A DNA stretch of 64,000 nt from Ignavibacteria bacterium (lineage in GTDB: Bacteria > Bacteroidota > Ignavibacteria > Kapaibacteriales > UBA4661). Below the pieces are notes generated by a model. That model was not told where the DNA came from. It saw only the letters and a list, made by a program, of their open reading frames with translations, and ran no database searches. This document shows positions 1 through 7,862 of this stretch, in pieces (within the stretch, counting starts at the first letter, position 1; each line of letters opens with the position of its first letter). Position numbers and translations under genes: made by a program. The DNA lies in assembly GCA_947459425.1 (NCBI GenBank), contig CANHDJ010000005.1, positions 47,772 through 111,771 on the forward strand, given 5' to 3'.

Positions 1-806
1 ATCGGACCTTCGACCGTTGCCCGCGCCGCAATCAGGCTCAAGTTTGCCGTACCGCTAATTTTCTCTTTTGTCCCTTCTTTCATGGTCAAGTCAATAACAC
101 TCGAAAGCCGTCCGCCGTATTCTGCCGGAAATGCTCCTTTAATCACGCGCACATCACGAATAGCATCGTTATTGAACACGCTCAAAAAACCGCCTAAGTG
201 CGAGGGATTATAGACAATCACACCATCCAACAGCGTTAAATTTTGGTCAGGCGACCCGCCGCGCACATACAAACCGCTTGAAAGCTCGCCGCCAGACTTA
301 ATACCAGGCATATACTGAAGCATTCGGAACACATCCGCCTCGCCGCCAATCGTGGGAAGTTTACGCACCATCTCTGCTTTGAGCGCAACGGCACTGATGC
401 TGGCGGTGGATTTCGTTTCGCGGTCAGCTTGGACGGTTACCTCTCCGGCGCTGACATTTGCTTGCTTCATAGCAATATTGACGCGAATACTCGCATCTGC
501 TTTATCAATAACGATGGGCTTGACAAATGTTTTCAACCCGACACCGCGAACAATCAGGAACCACGAGCCTTGTGGCGCTCCGGCAATCGAATAAAACCCG
601 TACTTATTCGTCCGCGCCCCCCGCAATATCGCCGATGCGGACGAAGCCTTGTCGTCTTTCGACAAAATGACATTGACACCAATGACCGCCTCGCCCGATA
701 CAGCTTCGCTGACCGTGCCGGAGACAACGCCATTTTGCGCCCATATCGGCGCAGTAAGAAGAAAAAAGATACTCGCAAGCGCAAGACCTCGTTGCAAAAA
801 CATCAT
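1..806 (-). CDS. TonB-dependent outer-membrane receptor, N-terminal part (continues past the left edge)
   Basis: This is a partial gene: about 268 codons are open from the ATG at 806 down to base 1 with no stop. A signal peptide (MMFLQRGLALAS..., cleaved near PIWA|QN) is followed by a carboxypeptidase-regulatory-like beta-sandwich (about residues 25-110) and then a TonB plug domain with the typical segments RMLQYMPGIKSGGE, YVRGGSPDQNLTLLDG and AFPAEYGGRLSSVIDL. Known members import iron chelates, cobalamin or oligomers across the outer membrane using TonB energy. The barrel lies outside the window, so the substrate cannot be guessed. A second receptor of the same architecture lies at 20839-23109. 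Confidence 0.9.
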   Translation of the reverse strand, partial: MMFLQRGLALASIFFLLTAPIWAQNGVVSGTVSEAVSGEAVIGVNVILSKDDKASSASAILRGARTNKYGFYSIAGAPQGSWFLIVRGVGLKTFVKPIVIDKADASIRVNIAMKQANVSAGEVTVQADRETKSTASISAVALKAEMVRKLPTIGGEADVFRMLQYMPGIKSGGELSSGLYVRGGSPDQNLTLLDGVIVYNPSHLGGFLSVFNNDAIRDVRVIKGAFPAEYGGRLSSVIDLTMKEGTKEKISGTANLSLIAARATVEGP

Positions 807-919
807 GGAATAACCTTCAGTGAAATGAATGGTGGTGAAAAATGGTTCAGACAGAAGAAGCCTTCAGAAAAGGCTTGGTTACAGTTTTATACGGAATGTT
901 TTGTCATCAACGATGGCGG

Positions 920-1426
920 TTATGAACGTTTGATAGTCAACGATTTTACTTGTCGAACCCAGCGACCATTGCGTTTTTCGTGGGGAACGATGATGCAGAG
1001 CGCACCAGCATAGTCGTCAAGCGGTTTCCCATCACGTTTATCAGCAAGTAAAACAATATTTTCCGTGACAAGCGGATCAAGTTCCGGCAAAGCAAACACG
1101 ACTTTGTAGCCGTCGAGTGCTTCCACAACGAGATATTTTGAAAGCTCGGAATGTTTAAGATCTGCACCAAATTTTACTCCCCCACGACGTAAAACCTCGT
1201 GAAGCTCAACGCCTTCAAACGTGACCATTGTTGTTGATTTGTAATTTTTCGCGCTGACTTTTTTGCGTGGCATTGTTTCTAATACCTTGTAGTCGAGCGC
1301 GAGACGAGGTATTCCATCGCCTTCAATAATGAGCGAATCGCCTGTAGCCGCAAGTAATGAGGTTGTCTGGATTTCAACGGTAAAAAACAGCACAAAAGAG
1401 AATGCAAGCCAGAGAAAAGACTTCAT
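920..1426 (-). CDS. Small secreted molybdopterin-fold (sulfite-oxidase-like) protein
   Basis: A 168-residue protein with a hydrophobic signal segment (residues 1-27). The body resembles the minimal oxidoreductase molybdopterin-binding fold: TTMVTFEGVELHEVLRRGGV, then ALDGYKVVFALPEL, then a C-terminal PHEKRNGRWVRQVKSLTI segment. In the family this last segment reads 'D..G.RWVR.V..I.V'. It is much shorter than full sulfite oxidase and no clear cofactor cysteine is visible, so catalytic activity is doubtful. It lies downstream of nothing on its strand and is separated from the TonB receptor gene by about 110 bases. The fold assignment is from sequence pattern only. Confidence 0.65.
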   Translation of the reverse strand: MKSFLWLAFSFVLFFTVEIQTTSLLAATGDSLIIEGDGIPRLALDYKVLETMPRKKVSAKNYKSTTMVTFEGVELHEVLRRGGVKFGADLKHSELSKYLVVEALDGYKVVFALPELDPLVTENIVLLADKRDGKPLDDYAGALCIIVPHEKRNGRWVRQVKSLTIKRS

Positions 1427-1662
1427 CGGGGTTTCATGGTGTGTTCATGAGTAAGTATTTATACCAATAGAAACGATTAAAGTTGTACGATATTGTACGA
1501 ATACACTGCTTTTTTTGTTCAATAGCGAATTACACCACTAATGCCGTGATATTTCAAACCGATTTTTCCCATCATGGTTTGTGTTCGTGAGAATTTTTTT
1601 TTGAGCATATTTGTAAAAAAGAATCACGAGCAATCACCTTTCCAACGATTCGACAAGCGTTC

Positions 1663-2454
1663 ATGGAACACATTCAAACTCTCTCGACTCTGCGCGGACG
1701 ACTGGTTTTGCGCGATATTGTCCGCGAATTGCGGTATGAAAAACAGGTCAGCAGCATCACGACATTGCTGACGTGCTGGCGGCTTTGTTGCTTCGAGCGC
1801 GAGGTGTACAGGTACAGCAAGCGCCAAGTGACGGTAATACACAAACTTGGGCTGTTTCGCGGAACATCACTCTGGTTGCAGGAGGTCGTCAATCGATTCT
1901 ATTTTTCGACCATCAATTCTCTGGTGTATTTGGGAGCCGCTATTTTGCTCGTGGTCATCTCCGGCTATCGCTTCACCGATCGCGTCGATACGAAATTGGT
2001 GATAGCTGGCGTGGGGTTGGAGGCACTTATGCTGGTTATTCTTTTTGTCGTCATGTTTTTCTCGCCGTCGGACGATATTGACATGGAGGATGTCGCTGCC
2101 GAAACCGAAGATTCCAGTGAAATGCGCGAATTGATTGGCGAAATCGGTGATATTGCTACCGACTACGCATCCGCCGGAGTCCGCTTGGAATCTATTGCGG
2201 TGGCACTCGCCGATGTAACCGCACGGCAGGACGAGCTTTTGGGAGCAGTCAACGACGTAGCCCGCGCCGTCTCCTTTGCCGCCAACCCGCAACCGGAATT
2301 TATCGAAACTATGCGCCAAACGAATCTTACGCTGCAAGCCTTTCACCTCAACGTCCAAGCACTCGTCGAAGCCACGCACACGCTTCGGCGTGAGGAAATA
2401 CAACGCGCTGTGCGTGTTGAAGTCGAGCGGATGTTGGAGCAGCGTATTCGCTAA
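1663..2454 (+). CDS. Membrane protein with C-terminal coiled coil, probably carrying two compensating frameshifts
   Basis: As written, 263 residues from the ATG at 1663. Two membrane spans (NSLVYLGAAILLVVISGYRF and LVIAGVGLEALMLVILFVVMFF) precede an acidic stretch and a long helical, coiled-coil-like tail with repeated heptads. This suggests an inner-membrane protein with a cytoplasmic helical domain, and I do not recognise the family. The stretch between about 1743 and 1903 is Cys/Trp-rich and unconvincing in this frame. Another frame there reads much more like protein, and the switch points coincide with an A5 run and a T5 run (see findings). A strong terminator follows at 2542. Confidence 0.6.
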   Translation: MEHIQTLSTLRGRLVLRDIVRELRYEKQVSSITTLLTCWRLCCFEREVYRYSKRQVTVIHKLGLFRGTSLWLQEVVNRFYFSTINSLVYLGAAILLVVISGYRFTDRVDTKLVIAGVGLEALMLVILFVVMFFSPSDDIDMEDVAAETEDSSEMRELIGEIGDIATDYASAGVRLESIAVALADVTARQDELLGAVNDVARAVSFAANPQPEFIETMRQTNLTLQAFHLNVQALVEATHTLRREEIQRAVRVEVERMLEQRIR

Positions 2455-2541
2455 TCATAACGACAATGCGCAGAGACAGCGCATAGCTCAAATGGCGTAA
2501 TGAAAGCACCATAAAAACCCAAACACTGGCTATTTTGCTAT

Positions 2542-2589
2542 AAAAAAATGGCGTAACTGCTTCAACGTGAGCAATTACGCCATTTTTTT
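2542..2589. terminator. Bidirectional intrinsic terminator
   Basis: A perfect 15-bp inverted repeat (AAAAAAATGGCGTAA / TTACGCCATTTTTTT), extended by four or five more pairs inside, gives a hairpin with A and T tracts on its two sides. It sits between the convergent membrane-protein gene (+, ending 2454) and the GlsB-like gene (-, ending 2616) and can serve both. Confidence 0.9.
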
Positions 2590-2615
2590 GAGTACGAAGA
2601 AAACCAGACCGTTTT

Positions 2616-2864
2616 CTACCCTTTCAACATCCGATAGCCACCCAACAACACCAATGAGCCAACGATTGCCAGACCAAAGCTGCGAAGATTGAAGCCCGAA
2701 ATATCGCCAAAGCCCAAAAATGTGCCAATCCAACCGCCCAGAATGCCACCGGCAATACCGATGATGCTCGTAATAATCCAACCGCCCGGATCTTTGCCTG
2801 GCATAATCCATTTTGCCAGCGCCCCAGCTATTAAGCCAAAAACAATCCAAGAAATAATACCCAT
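2616..2864 (-). CDS. GlsB/YeaQ/YmgE family small membrane protein
   Basis: An 82-residue protein, very hydrophobic and glycine-rich: MGIISWIVFGLIAGALAKWI, then PGKDPGGWIITSIIGIAGG, then a final helix ending LGGYRMLKG. This is the standard layout of the transglycosylase-associated/GlsB stress-response membrane family (three helices, PGxDPGG loop). The start at 2864 is chosen because AGAGGAGA lies just upstream; an upstream in-frame start would remove the family's usual N-terminus. It is the last gene before the bidirectional terminator. The function of the family is poorly defined (general envelope stress). Confidence 0.88.
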   Translation of the reverse strand: MGIISWIVFGLIAGALAKWIMPGKDPGGWIITSIIGIAGGILGGWIGTFLGFGDISGFNLRSFGLAIVGSLVLLGGYRMLKG

Positions 2865-2915
2865 TACGTCTCTCCTCTGAATAAAAATGAAACAAAAACC
2901 GTTGCTCAACGGGTG

Positions 2916-3521
2916 CTATAAATTACGCAATTTCTCTCGCCAATTTCCCACAAAACCGATAACACGCCGCAAATAACCGATAAGTTTGGGAATAATGATA
3001 AATGCCGCAACAACGCCGACGACAACAACGGCAATCATTACCATCGGATAGTACACCGCCAGCGATACGCCGCCGATTGTCAGCACGTCCTCTGCTGCGC
3101 TGACGGCGATATTGGAGACGGGTTCGGGACTGGTGTTGATGGCAGCACGGGTGGTGGCTTTGGTGGTGTGCGACGTTAATGCCAAACCACCGCCGATAAG
3201 GAGCGCAATCGTCTGAATTGTTGAATCAAACGTCGTGACACTCGCCGCCGCCAATACCGCACCCGCCGGAACACGAATAAAGGTGTGAATGGCATCCCAC
3301 GCCGTATCAACGGCAGGAATTTTATCGGCAACAAATTCTACACAGTACATCGCTCCGGCAATACCAATAACCCACCAATTCGTCAAAGCGTCCAAACTGC
3401 CCGGCAAAGGAACGTGCGCAAAACGTCCCAACAAGCCAAGCGTGGCGACTGTTGCGTAAAGATTCACGCCAGAAAGCCACGATGACCCCATTGCCATTGC
3501 CAATGTACTGGTTGTGTCCAT
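2916..3521 (-). CDS. DUF4126-type multi-pass membrane protein
   Basis: 201 residues with at least five hydrophobic segments. The pattern WLSGVNLYATVATLGLLGRF, then WWVIGIAGAMYCVEFVADKIP, then a glycine-rich core (ALLIGGGLALTSHTTKATTRA) matches what I know of DUF4126 proteins, which are common in Bacteroidota and many other phyla. It lies 51 bases upstream of the GlsB-like gene on the same strand, so cotranscription is likely. No enzymatic motif is visible and the biochemical role is unknown. Confidence 0.8.
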   Translation of the reverse strand: MDTTSTLAMAMGSSWLSGVNLYATVATLGLLGRFAHVPLPGSLDALTNWWVIGIAGAMYCVEFVADKIPAVDTAWDAIHTFIRVPAGAVLAAASVTTFDSTIQTIALLIGGGLALTSHTTKATTRAAINTSPEPVSNIAVSAAEDVLTIGGVSLAVYYPMVMIAVVVVGVVAAFIIIPKLIGYLRRVIGFVGNWREKLRNL

Positions 3522-3572
3522 GATACTTACGAGATGGAATGAAGAAAAGGCGGTTTTATCAATCTGGTCTTT

Positions 3573-4808
3573 TCAATAAAAGAAATGAACTTGAAGATTC
3601 CACCGCGTGGCAGTAACGCGCTCATTGTCGTAGAAACGCCATTCGGGGCGGAGTTCGATGTAGGGCAGCGGAAACCACTGCACCCCAACGGTCAGATTAT
3701 TAGCAAAAGTCGTATTTTTTTCATTGATGTTGACCAATGACTCTGTGCGCCCTTGTTCATAGCGCACGTAGGGATAGAGCCACGCAAAGGGGCGATAGGT
3801 CAGTTCCAACGTCCAATTGCGGGCAGAAAAACTCTTGCTAACATCCGCTATCAGATACTCACCCATCAGCGAAAGTTTATCCGTCAAGCCTACGCCCGCA
3901 AATATACTCAGCATTTGGAGATTACCATTCGCCAAAATCGACGAGCCGAGGTAGGAATTCAGAGCATGATCTTCGGTGCGAAGCCAGAATTTTACCCGTC
4001 CCGTTAGTGTTGGCGAGCGGAGTTGACGGGCAAAGGAAGAATCCGGCGCGATGGTATTGCCGATAATAGAGCCAAACGAACCATCACGGTATTCCGTATT
4101 GATAGCCGATAAATTTTGCGGTAAAAATGCGCCTACCGAGAGCGAAAGCCATTGCAAGCCGTCATATTGCAGTTCTGCACCCCAATCCGCATACATCGGC
4201 GGAATGAGCGGTTTTGGAAAAGCACCCGCCACCTGACGAATGAGCATGGTGTGGTCGTCGTAGCGAACACCAATGGTGGGCTGGAAATGCCCAACACGCA
4301 AGAGCGGCAGTGTAATGCCGGGCTGAATCAGCGCTGAAGCCGTCCAACCGGATTGCCCCCGATACGTTCCCCGTGCAGACTCCCATAACGAAGCCGCATC
4401 GAAGCCGCCTTCTAGGGTCAACCACTCCAATCCATTCAGTTTTAATGCGCCGTAGAGCGCTAATTGCATCGGGAAAAACTTTCGAGGCGCAGCATCTCGT
4501 ATAGGTGAGCGAGTCATCTGCCCACGCAAATCCATGCCAATCGTAAGTTGCCCGTCAATATAGCTATTCGATTCGCCATCCAACGCATAGAGTTCGCGCA
4601 GAAGCGGAATATCCTTCGGATTCAGCATTGATGCGTCTTTGGCGACATACCAGCCCAGTTCGCTGCGAATGCCGCCACCTTGTGCGTTCACGTGGCACGT
4701 CAAGCAGCGATTTCCAGTTAATAAGGAAAATTGAGGAAGAGCCGCAAGAGGAGGTACTTCCAACGTACAGAGAATGAGAACTATGCAAAAACGGGCAAGA
4801 ATATTCAT
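3573..4808 (-). CDS. Outer-membrane beta-barrel-like protein with an N-terminal c-type heme motif
   Basis: A 411-residue protein with a signal peptide (residues 1-23). Immediately after it comes a single CLTCH heme-attachment motif (C35-C38-H39) in the context NRCLTCHVNAQGGG. The remaining 370 residues alternate polar and hydrophobic positions and end in an aromatic residue (VHFFY), as expected for a transmembrane beta-barrel. A heme motif directly joined to a barrel could mean an electron-transfer role at the outer membrane, but this is inference. It lies 32 bases downstream of the TraB/GumN gene, probably in one operon with the MlaE-like permease. I cannot name the family. Confidence 0.7.
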   Translation of the reverse strand: MNILARFCIVLILCTLEVPPLAALPQFSLLTGNRCLTCHVNAQGGGIRSELGWYVAKDASMLNPKDIPLLRELYALDGESNSYIDGQLTIGMDLRGQMTRSPIRDAAPRKFFPMQLALYGALKLNGLEWLTLEGGFDAASLWESARGTYRGQSGWTASALIQPGITLPLLRVGHFQPTIGVRYDDHTMLIRQVAGAFPKPLIPPMYADWGAELQYDGLQWLSLSVGAFLPQNLSAINTEYRDGSFGSIIGNTIAPDSSFARQLRSPTLTGRVKFWLRTEDHALNSYLGSSILANGNLQMLSIFAGVGLTDKLSLMGEYLIADVSKSFSARNWTLELTYRPFAWLYPYVRYEQGRTESLVNINEKNTTFANNLTVGVQWFPLPYIELRPEWRFYDNERVTATRWNLQVHFFY

Positions 4809-4840
4809 GGCGATTCGTTGTTAAAAGAGAATGGGAAAAA

Positions 4841-5791
4841 CTATTTGCCTTGTGTACGACCAATAACCTGTTCACGCTTCGTTATCGGCTCGACGGTGTA
4901 GCCTTGCTTACGCAGAAGCATTATCACGCCATTGTCTCCAACCAAATGCCCCGCACCGACAGCAAAAAATGTCGGCTTTGCCGTCATCATTTTTTCAATG
5001 CGTGGCAGCCATAATTTGTTTCTGGCATCAAGAAGCGTCTTGGTATATTCCTTGCTGCTAGGTTGGCTGGCAAGTAGAGGCTCGCTGGCAAGGGATTGCA
5101 TTGTACCAATGATGTTTTCTGCTTTGTACTCTTGTGCCGCTCTTCGTAAATCTGCTTGGATTTTCTTCCAATATGGTATCATCGCAACGATACTTTGTGT
5201 GAGAAGAGAATCAAACTTGGGTGCCGTTACCCCAAGTTTTGTGCGGTCTTCGGTGGTTTCTAGTCCGGTAAATTCATGGTTATAGCCGCGTGTTTCGTTA
5301 TCGCGTCTCGAAACCCCAATAACAACGTCCTCCGCACCTGTTTTCATGCAATCAAGCATCTTTCCTATCATTCGACGTACCAGAAGTGGCGGGCGGGTCT
5401 TTGTCCAGATACTATCAGGGATGAAAAGCGTTGTCGTCATAAAATGTCGGAGGCGCTGATAATCCTTTTCCTCTAGCCAGCGCTTATAGCTATCGGTATC
5501 GGTGAGCATATATTGCTGTAGCGCATTGGTCATATCTTGCTTATTAAAAAAATCCATTTCAAAGGCGATGCGTTGACATTTATTCATTGCCTCAATAGTC
5601 TGCCCACGCAAGATGAAATCCTGCACGCAAATCAGATGAATAGTGCCGTACAAATAAGAAGGCTGTGTCAATTTCTTGCCCGAAATTCGCCATAACAGCG
5701 AGTTCTCAAGAGGCTTTTGAGCAGAGAGAGTGGTATGCAATAGCATCATTGCCAAGACAATAATGAGTAGTTTTATCAAGTGTTTACGCAT
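4841..5791 (-). CDS. TraB/GumN family protein
   Basis: 316 residues from the ATG at 5791, which places a signal peptide (MRKHLIKLLIIVLAMM...) at the N-terminus. Family hallmarks are the start of the mature domain LLWRISGKKLTQPSYLYGTIH (the GTxH motif), a central helical section, and the conserved C-terminal FFAVGAGHLVGDNGVIMLLR. The fold is related to EreA and ChaN (Tiki-like) and metal-dependent protease activity is suspected for relatives, but no substrate is known here. A longer start at 5854 would overlap the upstream permease gene and delay the signal peptide. It sits between the permease and CxxCH-barrel genes. Confidence 0.88.
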   Translation of the reverse strand: MRKHLIKLLIIVLAMMLLHTTLSAQKPLENSLLWRISGKKLTQPSYLYGTIHLICVQDFILRGQTIEAMNKCQRIAFEMDFFNKQDMTNALQQYMLTDTDSYKRWLEEKDYQRLRHFMTTTLFIPDSIWTKTRPPLLVRRMIGKMLDCMKTGAEDVVIGVSRRDNETRGYNHEFTGLETTEDRTKLGVTAPKFDSLLTQSIVAMIPYWKKIQADLRRAAQEYKAENIIGTMQSLASEPLLASQPSSKEYTKTLLDARNKLWLPRIEKMMTAKPTFFAVGAGHLVGDNGVIMLLRKQGYTVEPITKREQVIGRTQGK

Positions 5792-5813
5792 AAGCAGTGG
5801 CAAAGGAAAAATT

Positions 5814-6986
5814 TTACAAACCAATCGCCTGAAAAATAACCGTAAAAATTGCATCCAGCAAAATAATTAAAAATATACCACTCACCACTGCCGATGTCGT
5901 AAAATGCCCAACACTCTCAGCACCGCCGCGCACCTGAAAACCGCGCATACAGCCGACAAGAGCAATCACCGCGCCCAACACGACACTTTTCAGCAAACCG
6001 CTTGCTAAATGTGCAACGGTGAGTGCAACTTTTGTTTCGTTCAAATACCCACTCACACTGAGTTTTAGCGCTCCAATGCCAATGAGCAAACCGCCAAACA
6101 TTCCGGCAATATCAGAAAACAGCACCAAAAGTGGCATCACGCAGACCACCGCCACCACACGCGGCATCACAAGGAAACGCATAGGATTGAAACCCATCGT
6201 GGTGAGTGCGTCAATCTCTTCGGCAACCTGCATCGTGCCAATTTCGGCAGCAAAGGCAGCACCGGAGCGCCCTGCAACGATAATTGCCGTCATAAGAGGT
6301 GCTAATTCTCGTGCCATCGAAATCGCAACCATGTCCGCTAGGTATATTTCCGCACCAAACTGTGCAAGCTGCATTGCGCCTTGATAGCCGACAATAACGC
6401 CCATCAAAAAACCTACCAAAGCAACAATCGGCAGAGCGCTCACTCCCGCTTTGGTGACTTGTGCCGGAAAATCACTCCAACGAATGGAGCGTGGCGCACG
6501 AATCAAGTACGTCAGATTGATAAAAAATTCACCAAAAAACTCAACAAAAAATCGCACGTCCGCCCAGACTTGAAGCGTCGCCTCGCCGACGCTTTCCACG
6601 TAGCGGTGGAGCGATGTTTCTGCTGGCGGTTCGACGTGCTTTTCGAGTAAAGGGCGCTCCAAAAGCGTGATAAAATCTTGCATTTGCTCATGAATATACT
6701 GTACATCCAGCACAATTCCACGCTCTTTGCAAAAACGCTTTGCCGTTGCCAGCCAAATAACCACGTAGGAGTCATATTCTTCCACTGCTGCCATATCCAC
6801 TGTAAGACGCTTGTGAGCGGATGCTTCCAAGCCAGCAAACAGAAGTATTTGTGCGGCTTCGTAGGCGCTGGCATCACTGAGCGTACAACGCCCTTCGGTA
6901 ATACGGCAGTAGGTATAGGTTTGGAACTGCTGCACATCCAGCAGCGAGGCAGTTTTTGTGGAGGCTTGTGGTGATGAGGTGTTCAT
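5814..6986 (-). CDS. MlaE-family ABC transporter permease with N-terminal STAS-like domain
   Basis: 390 residues. An N-terminal STAS-like region (about 1-110) is followed by an MlaE/YrbE permease domain with the characteristic ALPIVALVGFLMGVIVGYQG, AREL.PLMTAIIVAGRSG and VAEEIDALTTMGFNP segments. MlaE permeases move phospholipids or other lipids between inner and outer membranes with an MlaF ATPase and an MCE-domain protein. Neither partner gene is adjacent here. The ATG at 6986 is preferred over an upstream TTG at 7004, which falls inside a terminator hairpin. The STAS-permease fusion is known in proteobacterial and Bacteroidota homologues. Confidence 0.9.
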   Translation of the reverse strand: MNTSSPQASTKTASLLDVQQFQTYTYCRITEGRCTLSDASAYEAAQILLFAGLEASAHKRLTVDMAAVEEYDSYVVIWLATAKRFCKERGIVLDVQYIHEQMQDFITLLERPLLEKHVEPPAETSLHRYVESVGEATLQVWADVRFFVEFFGEFFINLTYLIRAPRSIRWSDFPAQVTKAGVSALPIVALVGFLMGVIVGYQGAMQLAQFGAEIYLADMVAISMARELAPLMTAIIVAGRSGAAFAAEIGTMQVAEEIDALTTMGFNPMRFLVMPRVVAVVCVMPLLVLFSDIAGMFGGLLIGIGALKLSVSGYLNETKVALTVAHLASGLLKSVVLGAVIALVGCMRGFQVRGGAESVGHFTTSAVVSGIFLIILLDAIFTVIFQAIGL

Positions 6987-7003
6987 GGTGGTTCGGGAAT
7001 ACA

Positions 7004-7034
7004 AAAGCCCGTCGTTCAGGGGAAAACGGGCTTT
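7004..7034 (-). terminator. Hairpin terminator of the barrel-protein gene
   Basis: Nine-base arms AAAGCCCGT (7004-7012) and ACGGGCTTT (7026-7034) around a 13-base loop, followed on the minus strand by a short T run. It lies between the end of the 7059-7748 gene and the start of the MlaE-like gene. Confidence 0.65.
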
Positions 7035-7058
7035 CTTGTTATGGTATTGTGCATATCA

Positions 7059-7748
7059 TTAAAAGCCCACGCGAAGGAAAATACTCGCAGAGCCTGTCGC
7101 ATCGGCAAACACTTTTACCGGGTCATCACCCGTCAGGCGGAGTAACAAAAAGTGTCCCTGTGTCCGCAAGCCAATATCAACCATTTTCGACAAGGGAATA
7201 ACATAATCAATTTTCAGATGCCCGCCAAACACCAAGCCATTACTATATGCGTATGCCGAAGGCGGATAGGTGCGAAGTGCGGGAAGCGAGTCAAGTCGTA
7301 AGGGGAGAGATGGTAGCGCCGTTCCGACAGTCCCTTGCCAGCGAAATTGAAATGTCGCGCCCGCACCAAAACGAAATCCCGATAAAAAGCCGCTACTGAA
7401 TGGCGCAAGCATCACCGTACCATCAATAGTTGAATAATTCCGAAAGAATATGGAGTAGTCAGAAACACTGCTTTGCGATGGTGGACTGCCGAAGGCGACA
7501 GAATACGCGGATTGCTGAAAGGAGAGTTCCATTTCCACACCTTGAAGAATTGACCGCGTGTAGGTTGCCGACAAGAGCGCCGATGAGCCGCCGCTAGTAG
7601 CACCAAGAACACCAAGCGCAACACCAAGCCGATTGGAGACCTCGCTTTGCGCAGCACCCATGTTTTGCAAAGGATTGGTTTCTTGCGCTGCAAGAGGCAG
7701 CAATGCGCCAAGCAGCATCAAACCTGAGAGAAAAGCACGTTTGAGCAT
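7059..7748 (-). CDS. Outer-membrane beta-barrel protein, unassigned
   Basis: 229 residues with a clear signal peptide (MLKRAFLSGLMLLGALLPLAAQ). The rest shows alternating hydrophobicity, many glycine/serine turns and a terminal FLRVGF ending in phenylalanine, as expected for a small outer-membrane barrel of 8-10 strands. No family-specific motif is recognised. It is flanked by terminators on both sides (7799-7841 upstream and 7004-7034 downstream), so it is probably monocistronic. Confidence 0.75.
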   Translation of the reverse strand: MLKRAFLSGLMLLGALLPLAAQETNPLQNMGAAQSEVSNRLGVALGVLGATSGGSSALLSATYTRSILQGVEMELSFQQSAYSVAFGSPPSQSSVSDYSIFFRNYSTIDGTVMLAPFSSGFLSGFRFGAGATFQFRWQGTVGTALPSLPLRLDSLPALRTYPPSAYAYSNGLVFGGHLKIDYVIPLSKMVDIGLRTQGHFLLLRLTGDDPVKVFADATGSASIFLRVGF

Positions 7749-7798
7749 AGTTTTTCAAAAAGATGATTGGAAAGGTTTCTATTTCACAAGCAATAAAA

Positions 7799-7841
7799 AG
7801 AGCCTTGTTTGTACATTAAAAAATGCTTCAAACAAGGCTCT
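7799..7841 (-). terminator. Intrinsic terminator of sucC
   Basis: A perfect 13-bp stem AGAGCCTTGTTTG / CAAACAAGGCTCT with a 17-base loop. On the minus strand it is followed by CTTTTTATT, 22 bases beyond the sucC stop codon. Confidence 0.88.
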
Positions 7842-7862
7842 CATAGCTATTGACGGGACTGT

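Noticed and set aside
1439..1505. The GTACGATATTGTAC near-palindrome upstream of the molybdopterin-fold gene as an operator.
   Set aside because: The arms are only four bases with an AT-rich centre; this is too weak to separate from chance.
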